A stretch of 64,000 nt of DNA from an uncultured Lachnospiraceae bacterium (GTDB lineage Bacteria; Bacillota; Clostridia; Lachnospirales; Lachnospiraceae): assembly GCA_910579425.1 (NCBI GenBank), contig CAJTVL010000011.1, forward strand, positions 1-64,000. The letters run 5' to 3'. Every line of letters starts with the position of its first letter. Position 1 is the first letter of the stretch. The notes under the pieces are model-generated. The model saw only the letters and a program-made list of their open reading frames with translations, did not search any database and was not told the origin of the DNA. The position numbers and the translations under genes were made by a program. Shown in pieces: positions 1 through 8,052 of this stretch.

Positions 1-348
1 ATCCGTTCCGGCTATACCCAGATGAATGAGCTGTATCAGAAAAAAGACCTGTCCGTCATGTCCACCGCGGTGATTGCAATTAACGACTATGCGGCCCTTG
101 GGGTCATGCAGAGCATCCGGGAGCATGGCGGAAAAATCCCGGAGGATATATCGGTGGCCAGCTTTGACAATACCTACATAGCGGAAACTGCCATGCCCTG
201 CCTAACCAGTGTCGGTTATGATTATGAAGAGTATGGCTCCCTGCTGGTAAAGGCGGCTATCGGGCGGCTTTATGGTACGCCGGTGGAAAAGCTGCAGATG
301 GTAGAGCCAATGCTTTTTGTGAGGGGAAGCACCGGGGCTGTTGATTGA
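1..348 (+). CDS. LacI/GalR-type transcriptional regulator, C-terminal part only
   Basis: The reading frame is open from base 1, so the gene starts before the window. The visible 115 residues are the end of a periplasmic-binding-protein-like effector domain. The segment ending in ISVASFDNTYIAE is the usual place where LacI-family proteins close the sugar pocket, and the following stretch on promoter-domain contacts is normal. The DNA-binding helix-turn-helix is not in the window, so the operator cannot be inferred. Nothing downstream on the same strand looks like its target; the next two genes are on the other strand. The family call is firm, the ligand unknown. Confidence 0.85.
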   Translation: MRSGYTQMNELYQKKDLSVMSTAVIAINDYAALGVMQSIREHGGKIPEDISVASFDNTYIAETAMPCLTSVGYDYEEYGSLLVKAAIGRLYGTPVEKLQMVEPMLFVRGSTGAVD

Positions 349-401
349 AATATCAATGACGCCATGTTAATAGGGGGTGTGCTTTATACAAAATTGCGAA
401 G

Positions 402-545
402 GTGATCTTTCTGAACAGATATGGAAGCCACATACATTGCCGGGAATCCTGCATGAGGCTTTGCTTGGGCCTGCGACAGAGCAACCTCTATGCAGTCCTT
501 ATTTCAAGTTTCCTGTTTGCAATCTGGCATTTAAACGCATCGGGT
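402..545 (+). pseudogene. Possible fragment of a CPBP-family membrane protease
   Basis: This 300-base stretch after the regulator holds no convincing intact gene. One frame reads AVLISSFLFAIWHLN, which resembles the second conserved CPBP (CAAX protease) motif, FxxxH in a hydrophobic helix. Upstream residues are a poor match to the EExxxR motif. There is no ribosome site and no remaining N-terminus. If real it is a decayed scrap; chance similarity is quite possible. Confidence 0.25.
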
Positions 546-560
546 ACCTTTGCTTTTGTA

Positions 561-610
561 CCGAATGGAATTCATCCGTTCGGGCGTTCTTGGTGTGCCC
601 GGTGGGCACA
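561..610. terminator. Two consecutive hairpins, first one a copy of the terminator at 2381
   Basis: The first hairpin pairs CCGAATGGA (561-569) with TCCGTTCGG (575-583), with one G:U pair, followed by GGCGTTCTT. The second pairs TGTGCCC (594-600) with GGGCACA (604-610) around three bases. The first closely matches the stem at 2381-2409. It would act after the remnant on the plus strand and could also limit read-through from the kinase gene. Confidence 0.45.
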
Positions 611-647
611 CGTTTGCTCGTCGGCGTATGCCTTTAGGAAGATAGGA

Positions 648-1163
648 TCAGATTTCCAAATCAATCCGATACTCCTTATCAATATAAATATAATTGACAT
701 GATGGGCCTGACACTGTCTTAACACTTCTTCGTTATCTTTGATTAAGGATTCAGGGGTACATTCACTGTCTTCACCGCGCTCCTCAGTAATGCTTGCGTA
801 TTTCCGAATATCCGGGAAATGCGTTTTAATATAATGACTGCTCATGACCAGACAGCGGTACTTGATATGGACTAAGTATTCCGGTTCAAAATCCTTTGCC
901 CAGCCATAGGGGATGTAACAGCCCTCCACAATAAGATTTTGGCTGTTTTCAATGGCAGTCTTGATCATCTCACGCACCACGGGCCATAAGTAACCGGTCA
1001 ACGCTCTGTCATCGCTTTCCGGTGTAAGATCGGTATAGCCGCTGCGTATGAGCCCCATTTTCAGGTGATCGATAGAGAGGTAGGGGTATTTGTATTTTTC
1101 GAGAAGCTTTTGTGCAAACGTGGTTTTCCCTGTATGGGATGCTCCTGCAATCAGAATGATCAT
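648..1163 (-). CDS. Small P-loop kinase-like NTPase
   Basis: A 171-residue protein starting with a beta strand and Walker A loop, GASHTGKT at residues 7-14, then LSIDHLKMG, the position where adenylate-kinase and zeta-toxin folds bind a substrate. LIVEGCYIPYGW in the middle resembles the second strand and acceptor region of small-molecule kinases. The likely activity is ATP-dependent phosphorylation of a small molecule, but the substrate cannot be told. AAAGGA lies upstream of the ATG on the minus strand. It lies 33 bases downstream of the esterase gene on the same strand, so the two may be co-transcribed. A repair or toxin-like NTPase is the main alternative. Confidence 0.7.
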   Translation of the reverse strand: MIILIAGASHTGKTTFAQKLLEKYKYPYLSIDHLKMGLIRSGYTDLTPESDDRALTGYLWPVVREMIKTAIENSQNLIVEGCYIPYGWAKDFEPEYLVHIKYRCLVMSSHYIKTHFPDIRKYASITEERGEDSECTPESLIKDNEEVLRQCQAHHVNYIYIDKEYRIDLEI

Positions 1164-1196
1164 GGTTTTTTTGTTCCTTTCGTTTCTGTGTGGTTT

Positions 1197-2003
1197 TTAT
1201 GACTGGGCCCGGAAAAGAACATCATTCGCCGTATTCTCCCCGGCCTCCCGCCCTACGATATTATAAGCCTCCTGAAAATAATGAAAATCGTCTTTCATTA
1301 ACCCGCGTTCTTTCATTTCGGCAAAGGCTCTGGAAACCATAACCACATTTTCATTCGTCTGGGCGATGGTATCCTGCACCCCCATGATTTCGCTGTAATC
1401 CTGCCTGCCGGAGCCGTTGTAGTGGCCGATCCTGACCAGAAAGCATTTTTCAATGCCTGCCATAAGCATGGTATCGAGCATACGTTCAAACTCTTTGCGG
1501 TACAGTGCGCCGGGTTTGGCGATGTCGCCGTCCGATTCCCCCTGGCACCAAAGCATAAACTGGTGCCGGATCGAATAGTGATTTGCATCAAGGAATTCAG
1601 ATGCGGCTTTCATTCTCGACAGGGTGTCATTCAAAAAATCGCCTCCCGGCTGCCACTGGTCGATCCGGCTTCCGCCTTTGGATGCCGAAACGCCCACAAT
1701 GGGAATGCCTGTCTTTGGGTAATAGGCATTGGCAAAGGCCGTTACCATAGAGCCTGTTTTCATATTGCCGTCGTCAATGCCGCCCTTGCGGTTCTCAATG
1801 CGGCCAAAAGGCTCGGATATGGGACAGAGCCTGTCGGGGGCGGACACGGCACGGTACTCATACCCTGCGCCCTGTATAAGGCCGGGAACCCCTTCGCCGT
1901 GCTCTTTTGTCACAATACCGCGACCGGCCATGTTGGACTGTCCCATAAACAGGAACAAATCAATTGTTTTGTTCTGGTTTTTCACAATGGTCTCTTTATA
2001 CAT
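1197..2003 (-). CDS. SGNH carbohydrate esterase, sialate O-acetylesterase-like (CE6/SASA family)
   Basis: Predicted to remove acetyl esters from sugars or polysaccharides. The 268-residue protein has block I as FLFMGQSNMAG with the nucleophile Ser23, a GESD-type block III (WCQGESDGD) and a C-terminal DDFHY that supplies the Asp-His pair. There is no signal peptide, so it acts in the cytoplasm on imported, short substrates. Length fits the single-domain branch of PF03629. AAGAAGGGAT precedes the ATG. Its promoter probably lies at 2054-2083. The exact ester (xylan, pectin, sialic acid) is not decidable here. Confidence 0.85.
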   Translation of the reverse strand: MYKETIVKNQNKTIDLFLFMGQSNMAGRGIVTKEHGEGVPGLIQGAGYEYRAVSAPDRLCPISEPFGRIENRKGGIDDGNMKTGSMVTAFANAYYPKTGIPIVGVSASKGGSRIDQWQPGGDFLNDTLSRMKAASEFLDANHYSIRHQFMLWCQGESDGDIAKPGALYRKEFERMLDTMLMAGIEKCFLVRIGHYNGSGRQDYSEIMGVQDTIAQTNENVVMVSRAFAEMKERGLMKDDFHYFQEAYNIVGREAGENTANDVLFRAQS

Positions 2004-2053
2004 GATTTATCCCTTCTTATATGCAGCAGACTTGTAATCTGTTTTTCCGAAAC

Positions 2054-2083
2054 AGTATACACCTAAATGGGTCTTGCTGTCAG
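2054..2083 (-). promoter_or_regulatory. Sigma-A-type promoter for the esterase-kinase pair
   Basis: On the minus strand CTGACA and TATACT are separated by 18 bases, and the -10 box lies about 50 bases before the esterase start codon. No operator is obvious around it. Confidence 0.5.
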
Positions 2084-2380
2084 CAATTTATCTGAGAATT
2101 TTTTTCAGACAAACAAAATAATTATTGTAATATCAACCATACTGTATTACAATATCGTACAAAGCAAAAGATTTCTTCCGGCAGTAATCACATATCGCCG
2201 CGTCTGAAAGAACAGTCTGTTCTCAATTTCCTGAAATCCTGCTTTTAAAATCCCAAAAACATAGATTCAGCAGGAAAGCAGGGGAACAGGCCATGTTCAT
2301 TCAGTGGCGCTGAGAGTTTGTCCCTGCATTTCCCCATAGAAAACAGAATAACGTATTTTATCAGAATGCTCTATCTTATG
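2084..2380. other. Non-coding stretch
   Basis: I find no gene in this part of the 2004-2473 gap. It is A/T-rich at first and contains a loose palindrome, AGAACAGTCTGTTCT, near 2209-2223. The rest is unremarkable. Confidence 0.4.
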
Positions 2381-2415
2381 CGTCCGAATGGAGAATGTCC
2401 GTTCGGGCGTTTTTT
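2381..2415 (+). terminator. Intrinsic terminator
   Basis: A 12-bp stem, CGTCCGAATGGA with TCCGTTCGGGCG (two G:U pairs), and a 5-base loop are followed directly by six T residues. No gene precedes it closely on the plus strand, so it may end a leader transcript or be left over from a lost gene. Confidence 0.7.
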
Positions 2416-2423
2416 AGACATAA

Positions 2424-2448
2424 GGATGCCAGGCTTTGCCTGGCATCC
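2424..2448. other. Perfect 11-bp hairpin
   Basis: GGATGCCAGGC and its exact complement GCCTGGCATCC flank a TTT loop. It follows the terminator by nine bases and precedes the permease remnant. A related hairpin, AGGCTGGC/GCCAGCCT, occurs at 14977-14996. Confidence 0.6.
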
Positions 2449-2473
2449 GCTGAGAAGGGGGTAAGGCAAATTT

Positions 2474-2641
2474 ATGAGGGACGCAAAGAAGCCCTTAAAG
2501 GAAAAGGGCAAAGGCTCAAACAGGCAGAGCTTCGGCAGTTATATGAAAAATAACTGGCAGCTCGACGTGATGCTGCTGCGCCGCTGTTATTTACGACATA
2601 CCTTTGAGATCCCGGCTTTATTAATGTGCAGGGGCACATAA
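2474..2641 (+). pseudogene. N-terminal remnant of a sugar ABC permease (LplB type)
   Basis: This 55-codon reading frame has a GGGGGTAAGG sequence upstream and starts with a basic, Ser-rich head followed by YMKNNWQLDVMLL, the entry into the first membrane helix of LplB-like permeases. After that the frame runs into unrelated sequence and stops. It looks like the first 35 residues of a permease joined to foreign DNA by a deletion. It sits just before an intact transporter operon, so an older transporter may have been replaced. Confidence 0.45.
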
Positions 2642-2754
2642 GAAAAAGAAAGTGGATTTGTCCAGTTATCTGGGATTTGTCCAATAGAAGTTAGATTAGA
2701 GAATTGTTATAGTAGGTCATAGAAACCAGTGTAACACAGAAAGGAGATCCAGTT

Positions 2755-4194
2755 ATGAAAAAGAAAAAATTAATTGGCGTACTGCTTGCAGGAGCCATGG
2801 TATTGTCAATGGCAGGCTGCGGGGAGAGCGGCTCCGGCACAGAGAGCGGAAATGCTTCGGATACCGGCAGCAGCAAAGGCGGTTCTTCCTCTGCGGATGC
2901 AGGCGGCGATACACCCTCTGCAGCAGACAGCGGGGAGGTTGTGGAAATCCGTTTTACGGAATGGGACGGCGGCGATACGCTGGCGGTATACGAGGAAGTT
3001 GCAGAGAACTTTAACGCTTCTCACCCCGGGATCCATGTGACAGTCATGAATATTCCGGATGAGTATGACACTAAAATTACGGCGATGATTGCCGGGAACG
3101 ATACCCCGGAAGTATGTATGCTCAACAGCGACACCCTGCTTTTCCCACTGGCTGAGGAAGGAATTGTTGCCAATCTCCAGGAGTATATTGACAAGGATGC
3201 GGAGTTTGACAAGGAATGTGTGGGAGATCAGTTCAAGTATATGCTGAGCGCCGATTATATGGCGGGCTACGGCATCGGTTCCGAGAATATTACCATGTTC
3301 TACAATCCCTCTTTGTTTGCGGAATATGGTGTGGAGGAGCCCCCTGCAAGCTACGCGGATGCATGGGATTGGGATACTTTTGTAGAGAATGCCCAGAAGC
3401 TTACGATTGACAAAAACGGTAAAAACGCCCTGGATCCTGACTTTGATCCGGAAAATATTGACATCTATGGGGTGACCATTTCCAAATGGTGGGCAGGATT
3501 TATGCCGTTTTTGCTCAGCCAGGGAGGAGATTATCTGACGGAGGACGGTTCCGCCATCGGCTATGCCACACCGGAGGGCAAGGATGTTTTGCAGAAGCTT
3601 GCGGATCTGACTTACGTATACCATGTGGCGCCCACCCCGACAACCAGCCAGACGATGCCGGGCCTGTCAGAGGCGCTGGCAACAGGCAAGGTAGCCATGA
3701 GCTTTGACGGCCAGTGGTCCAACGCTACCCTGATGAGCGACGGCGTGGAGTACAATGTGGCGGCTCTGCCTAAGATGGGGGAGAAAGCTCAGACCGTGGC
3801 AACCTTTGGGTCGATTGCGCTTATGAATACGGAGAAGGCGGATGCGGCCTTTGAGTTCATCAAATATATGCTGACGGAAGTGGGAGCCTGCGAGCCATTG
3901 TTCCTTTCCGGTCTGTGGCTGCCCACCAACATGAAGGAATATAATGACGATTACATCAAATCCGTTATCACACAGCAGCATCCTGCCAATTATTATGAAA
4001 CCATTGTGAAGCCTATGATGGACGGGACAGCCAATACCCCCATTACGGCCTATGTGAAGAACTTCAACAAAATCAACGACATTATCAGTCCCGCGCTGGA
4101 TGATCTCTGGTCAGGGGAAAAGACCGCAGAGGAAGCAATCAGTTCTATTGAAACGGACGCCAATGCACAGGTGCAGGGCTTCTATGGAAAATAA
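2755..4194 (+). CDS. Sugar ABC transporter substrate-binding lipoprotein
   Basis: Captures a sugar or oligosaccharide outside the cell and delivers it to the two permeases encoded next. The 479-residue protein has a lipoprotein signal peptide with lipobox LSMAGC, Cys22 being the lipidated residue, then a Gly/Ser-rich linker of about 35 residues and a family 1 solute-binding domain (ITEWDGGD-like start, FNASHPGIHV, YAWWAG-type aromatic pocket residues such as SKWWAGF). GAAAGGAG precedes the ATG. It is the first gene of an operon with two permeases and a GH127 enzyme, suggesting an arabinofuranose-containing oligosaccharide as ligand. No ATPase is encoded nearby; a shared MsmK-type ATPase elsewhere is expected. 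Confidence 0.9.
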   Translation: MKKKKLIGVLLAGAMVLSMAGCGESGSGTESGNASDTGSSKGGSSSADAGGDTPSAADSGEVVEIRFTEWDGGDTLAVYEEVAENFNASHPGIHVTVMNIPDEYDTKITAMIAGNDTPEVCMLNSDTLLFPLAEEGIVANLQEYIDKDAEFDKECVGDQFKYMLSADYMAGYGIGSENITMFYNPSLFAEYGVEEPPASYADAWDWDTFVENAQKLTIDKNGKNALDPDFDPENIDIYGVTISKWWAGFMPFLLSQGGDYLTEDGSAIGYATPEGKDVLQKLADLTYVYHVAPTPTTSQTMPGLSEALATGKVAMSFDGQWSNATLMSDGVEYNVAALPKMGEKAQTVATFGSIALMNTEKADAAFEFIKYMLTEVGACEPLFLSGLWLPTNMKEYNDDYIKSVITQQHPANYYETIVKPMMDGTANTPITAYVKNFNKINDIISPALDDLWSGEKTAEEAISSIETDANAQVQGFYGK

Positions 4195-4313
4195 GCGCTT
4201 TCGCGGGAAATAAAGCTTTACGGTTAAAAAGAAAGAACTGCGCCGGTTTTGCAGGGGGATGAGACACAGTAATGATCCTGCAAAACCGTGCGCACCAAAA
4301 AGGGGATATATGG

Positions 4314-5231
4314 ATGAATGATAGGAAAGAAAAAAAGACGATAAAAATGTCTACTTGGAACAATATTGTAGGTTGGGGATTTGCATTGCCTGCCGTATTG
4401 GGCTTTTTGCTTTTTAATCTGCTGCCCATGCTTCTGAGCGCCTATTACAGCCTGTGTGATTACAACATTATCAAGACGCCGGAGTGGATCGGGTTTCAAA
4501 ACTATATTGATCTTTTCAGCGGAAAGGAAAAGACCTTCTGGCTCTCGGCAAAAGCCACGGTGCTCTATGCGATTATGGCGGTTCCGGCCAATCTGATCTT
4601 TGCTTTTATGATTGCCCTGCTCCTAAACTGCGAGATGAAGTTCCGGGCCTTTTTCCGTTCCCTGTTTTATCTGCCCTGTATCCTTCCGGCAGTGGCGAGC
4701 AGCTTTGTGTGGATTCTGCTGATGAATCCGGATTTCGGGCTTTTTAATACGATTCTTGAATTTCTGCATCTGCCCAAAAGCCAGTTTTTCTGGGGAAAGG
4801 ACAGCGTACTTCCATCCATTGTCTTTATGGGAATCTGGGGCACGGGTTCCACCCAGGTAATCTTTCTGGCAGGGCTGCAGGATATACCCGGCGTCTATTA
4901 CGAGGCTCTTGAGATTGACGGGGGGAATGCATGGCACAAATTCTGGAATGTGACCCTTCCCATGATCTCATCCACCCTGTTCTTTAATCTTGTGATGGGA
5001 ATCATCGGCGCGCTTCAGGTCTTTGGACAGGCCTATATTATTACGGAGGGCGGGCCAAATAATGCCTCCCTGTTTTATGTATACAATTTGTGGCGGCAGG
5101 CGTTTAAATATATGGATATGGGAAAGGCATCGGCTATGGCGTGGATTCTCTTCCTGGTAGTGCTTGTGCTGACAGCCTTTGTGTTTAAAACGTCCAATAA
5201 ATGGGTTTATTATGAAGGAGGGGAAGATTGA
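4314..5231 (+). CDS. Sugar ABC transporter permease, MalF/UgpA-like
   Basis: One half of the membrane channel of the importer. I chose the ATG at 4314 (MNDRKEKK) because AAGGGGAT lies just upstream; an ATG 14 codons earlier has no ribosome site. The 305-residue protein has a short basic N-terminus, about six membrane helices, and the cytoplasmic EAA loop YEALEIDGGNAWHKF near residue 200, which contacts the ATPase. A gap of 119 bases separates it from the binding-protein gene. The stop codon overlaps the next gene's start by one base, so translation is coupled. Confidence 0.9.
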   Translation: MNDRKEKKTIKMSTWNNIVGWGFALPAVLGFLLFNLLPMLLSAYYSLCDYNIIKTPEWIGFQNYIDLFSGKEKTFWLSAKATVLYAIMAVPANLIFAFMIALLLNCEMKFRAFFRSLFYLPCILPAVASSFVWILLMNPDFGLFNTILEFLHLPKSQFFWGKDSVLPSIVFMGIWGTGSTQVIFLAGLQDIPGVYYEALEIDGGNAWHKFWNVTLPMISSTLFFNLVMGIIGALQVFGQAYIITEGGPNNASLFYVYNLWRQAFKYMDMGKASAMAWILFLVVLVLTAFVFKTSNKWVYYEGGED

Positions 5232-6109
5232 TGAGCGCAAATACATCCGGGATGAAAAAAGTCAGAAGAAAAAAAGGGACTTCCTACTACATAAAAAAGG
5301 TGTTATTCTATGGAATATTACTGCTTTTATCCCTGATCTGTGTGATTCCTCTGTACTGGATGTTCCGCTCTTCTTTTATGAAGAATACGGATATTTACAG
5401 TATGAGGCCTTTTATCTTCTGGCCCAGAGAGATGCTCTGGAGCAATTACACAGACGCCCTGAAGGCGGCGGATTTCGGACGGTATGCGGCAAATACCATG
5501 ATCATTGTGATCGGATGTCTTGTGGGAACACTTCTGACCTCATCCATGGCGGCTTATGCCTTTTCCAGGGTGAAATGGAAGGGCCGGGGAGTATGCTTTG
5601 CCATGATCCTGACCACCATGATGCTGCCCTCCTCGGTGACACTGATTCCGCAGTTTATGATCTGGCGGAACCTGAATCTCATTGATACCTATTGGCCGCT
5701 GATTCTTCCGGCCTTTTTCGGAGGGGGAGCCTTCAACATTTTCCTGCTGCGCCAGTTCTTCCTGGGAATACCCAGAGATCTGGACGACGCGGCGCGGATT
5801 GACGGAGCAGGCCCGTTTCAGATTTATACCAGGATTATGCTTCCCTTATCCAAGTCGGCTATGGTGGTAGTGGCGCTGTTTACCTTCCTGAATTGCTGGA
5901 ATGATTTCTTCGGCCCTATCATTTATCTGAATACCAAAGAAAAGTTTACTCTTGCGGTGGGGCTTTTGCAGTTCCGGGGAGACTACTCCACCAAGTGGAA
6001 TCTGCTGATGGCGGCATCCACGATCGTGGTGGCGCCCTGTATCGGGATTTATCTGGTCGGACAAAAGCAGTTGATAGAGGGAATTTCCCTGACGGGAATG
6101 AAAGCGTAG
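5231..6109 (+). CDS. Sugar ABC transporter permease, MalG/UgpE-like
   Basis: Second half of the channel. Translation most likely begins at the ATG at 5231 in a TGATG overlap with the preceding gene, with GAAGGAGGGG just upstream; a TTG one codon earlier is less likely. The 292-residue protein has about six membrane helices and the EAA loop LDDAARIDGAGPF around residue 190. It ends with the typical GISLTGMKA tail of this subfamily. The GH127 gene follows after 18 bases. Confidence 0.9.
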   Translation: MSANTSGMKKVRRKKGTSYYIKKVLFYGILLLLSLICVIPLYWMFRSSFMKNTDIYSMRPFIFWPREMLWSNYTDALKAADFGRYAANTMIIVIGCLVGTLLTSSMAAYAFSRVKWKGRGVCFAMILTTMMLPSSVTLIPQFMIWRNLNLIDTYWPLILPAFFGGGAFNIFLLRQFFLGIPRDLDDAARIDGAGPFQIYTRIMLPLSKSAMVVVALFTFLNCWNDFFGPIIYLNTKEKFTLAVGLLQFRGDYSTKWNLLMAASTIVVAPCIGIYLVGQKQLIEGISLTGMKA

Positions 6110-6127
6110 AAAGGGACAGGTACGAAA

Positions 6128-8005
6128 ATGGAAAAATTAACACCTATAGGCTTTGAGAAAAGCCGGATTACCGGAGGCTTCTGGAAAGAGTATCAGGAGC
6201 TGTTCCGCAGAGTGACCGTTGACGCGGTGTACGACCGTTTCGAGGAGACGGGGCGGTTTGAGGCGCTGAAATTTAACTGGAAAGAAGGGATGCCTGGTAA
6301 GCCCCATATCTTCTGGGAGTCGGATGTAACAAAGTGGATTGAGGGAGCGGCGTACTTTTTGCAGGAGCAAAGGGATCCGAAGCTGGAGGATCGGATCGAT
6401 GAACTGGTAGCGAGGATGGAGCGCACCCAGGGGGAGGATGGTTATCTCAATGCCTATTTTACGGTGGTGGAGCCAAAGGCCAGGTTTACCAGGCGGACGG
6501 ATCATGAGCTTTACTGTGCAGGGCATCTGATTGAGGGAGCCATTGCCTATGCGAAGGCCACCGGCAAAGAAAACATGCTCAGGGTCGCCATCCGGTATGC
6601 GGATCTGATCGACCGTGTGTTCAGAATAGAGCACAGCGCGTCCTTTGACACGCCGGGACATGAGGAGATCGAGCTTGCCCTTGTGAAGCTCTATCACTAT
6701 ACGGGAGAGGAGCGTTATTTGAAGCTGGCCCAGTACTTTGTGGACACCAGAGGAAAGAGCAGCCGGGATGAGACCTATGATTTTGCGGATCAGGAGCATA
6801 TGCAGTCCCACTTGCCGGTGCGTGAACAGAGAACGGCGGAGGGGCACAGTGTGAGGGCTCTTTATCTGTACAGCGGCATGGCGGATTTAGCCATGGAAAC
6901 AGGGGAAGAGGAGTTATTATTATCCTGTAAAAGGCTTTTTGACAATATCGTGCAAAAGAGAATGTACCTCACAGGCGGTGTAGGCTCTACCTGCCGGGGG
7001 GAATCCTTTACCTTCGACTATGATCTGCCTGAATACACGGCTTACAACGAAACCTGCGCTTCCATTGCCCTTGCTCTTTTCTGCCGCAGGATGTGGCTGA
7101 TGGATGCGGACGGGCGTTATGGGGACGTGGCGGAGCAGGCGATTTACAATACGGTGTTAAGCGGCGTTTCCCTTTCCGGAAATGAATTTTATTATGAGAA
7201 TCCCATGTCGGCAGACCCCAGGAGGAATGCCTTCAACGATTTAAGGCCTGCGGGGCTTAGGGAGCATCTGCCTATTTTGAAGAGGGTAAGGGTGTTTGAC
7301 TGTTCCTGCTGTCCTCCCAATCTTCTGAGAATCGTGGGGAGCATCGGAGACTTTTTGTACTCTGTGTCTGACCGGACAATTTATGCCCACTGCTACATGG
7401 AGTCGGAGTCAGAAGTTTCGCTGGGGGAGAAAAAGGTGAGCCTGTCCCAGCAGAGCGCTTATCCTCTGGAGGGAAAGATCCTGATCACGGTAAAGGGAGA
7501 GGGAGACTTTACTCTGGCGCTGCGGATTCCCGGCTGGTGCAGGGGCGCCAAAATCAGTGTAAACGGGCAGGAGTATGCCTTTGAGAAAGTAAAGGGTTTC
7601 GCTTTTCTTCAGAGAAACTGGAAGAATGGGGATCAGGTGCTCCTTGACCTTCCTATGGAAGTAAAATGGATCCGGGCCAATCCCCAGGTGATTGAGGCCT
7701 GCGGCAGAGTGGCTGTGATGAGAGGCCCCTTTGTTTACTGCGCGGAGGGTGTGGATAATGATAACAGACCCCTCAAAGCTGTTCGGATTGCGGCAGGCAG
7801 CGCCGTAGCGGTTTCCATGCAAAGGATTGGCGGCTTTTCACTTCCTGTGCTTTCCATGGAGGCCTTTTGCAGAAAACCCATGGAAGCCCTTTATACCTGG
7901 GAGCCTGGCCAGGAGGAGGAGTTTCGCCTGAAGCTGATTCCCTATTTTGCATGGGCCAACAGAGGAGTCACGGAAATGACTACCTGGTTTCTGGAAAAAC
8001 AGTAA
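6128..8005 (+). CDS. GH127 glycoside hydrolase, probable beta-L-arabinofuranosidase
   Basis: Predicted to release terminal beta-L-arabinofuranose, acting in the cytoplasm on what the transporter imports, since no signal peptide is present. The 625-residue length is typical of GH127 (DUF1680). The zinc-cysteine active site is complete: Glu308 and Cys310 in YNETCASIA, and Cys394 and Cys395 in CSCCPPNLLR. By comparison with the Bifidobacterium enzyme HypBA1, Cys394 should be the nucleophile. An (alpha/alpha)6 barrel is followed by beta-sandwich domains. It is the last gene of the operon and a weak hairpin with arms GGAGACATCA/TGACGTCTCC follows at 8030-8063, between this gene and the convergent sensor kinase. 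A paralogue in ruins lies at 13940-14843. Confidence 0.92.
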   Translation: MEKLTPIGFEKSRITGGFWKEYQELFRRVTVDAVYDRFEETGRFEALKFNWKEGMPGKPHIFWESDVTKWIEGAAYFLQEQRDPKLEDRIDELVARMERTQGEDGYLNAYFTVVEPKARFTRRTDHELYCAGHLIEGAIAYAKATGKENMLRVAIRYADLIDRVFRIEHSASFDTPGHEEIELALVKLYHYTGEERYLKLAQYFVDTRGKSSRDETYDFADQEHMQSHLPVREQRTAEGHSVRALYLYSGMADLAMETGEEELLLSCKRLFDNIVQKRMYLTGGVGSTCRGESFTFDYDLPEYTAYNETCASIALALFCRRMWLMDADGRYGDVAEQAIYNTVLSGVSLSGNEFYYENPMSADPRRNAFNDLRPAGLREHLPILKRVRVFDCSCCPPNLLRIVGSIGDFLYSVSDRTIYAHCYMESESEVSLGEKKVSLSQQSAYPLEGKILITVKGEGDFTLALRIPGWCRGAKISVNGQEYAFEKVKGFAFLQRNWKNGDQVLLDLPMEVKWIRANPQVIEACGRVAVMRGPFVYCAEGVDNDNRPLKAVRIAAGSAVAVSMQRIGGFSLPVLSMEAFCRKPMEALYTWEPGQEEEFRLKLIPYFAWANRGVTEMTTWFLEKQ

Positions 8006-8052
8006 AAATTCCGGCACGGAATTGGGGTGCGGGAGACATCAGGAGAGATGGT

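Noticed and set aside
1422..2066. Long plus-strand frame opposite the esterase gene.
   Set aside because: It lies antisense to a gene with clear catalytic motifs and has no ribosome site or family features.
2806..3624. Long minus-strand frame opposite the binding-protein gene.
   Set aside because: Shadow of the well-supported lipoprotein gene; no start signal or recognisable domain.
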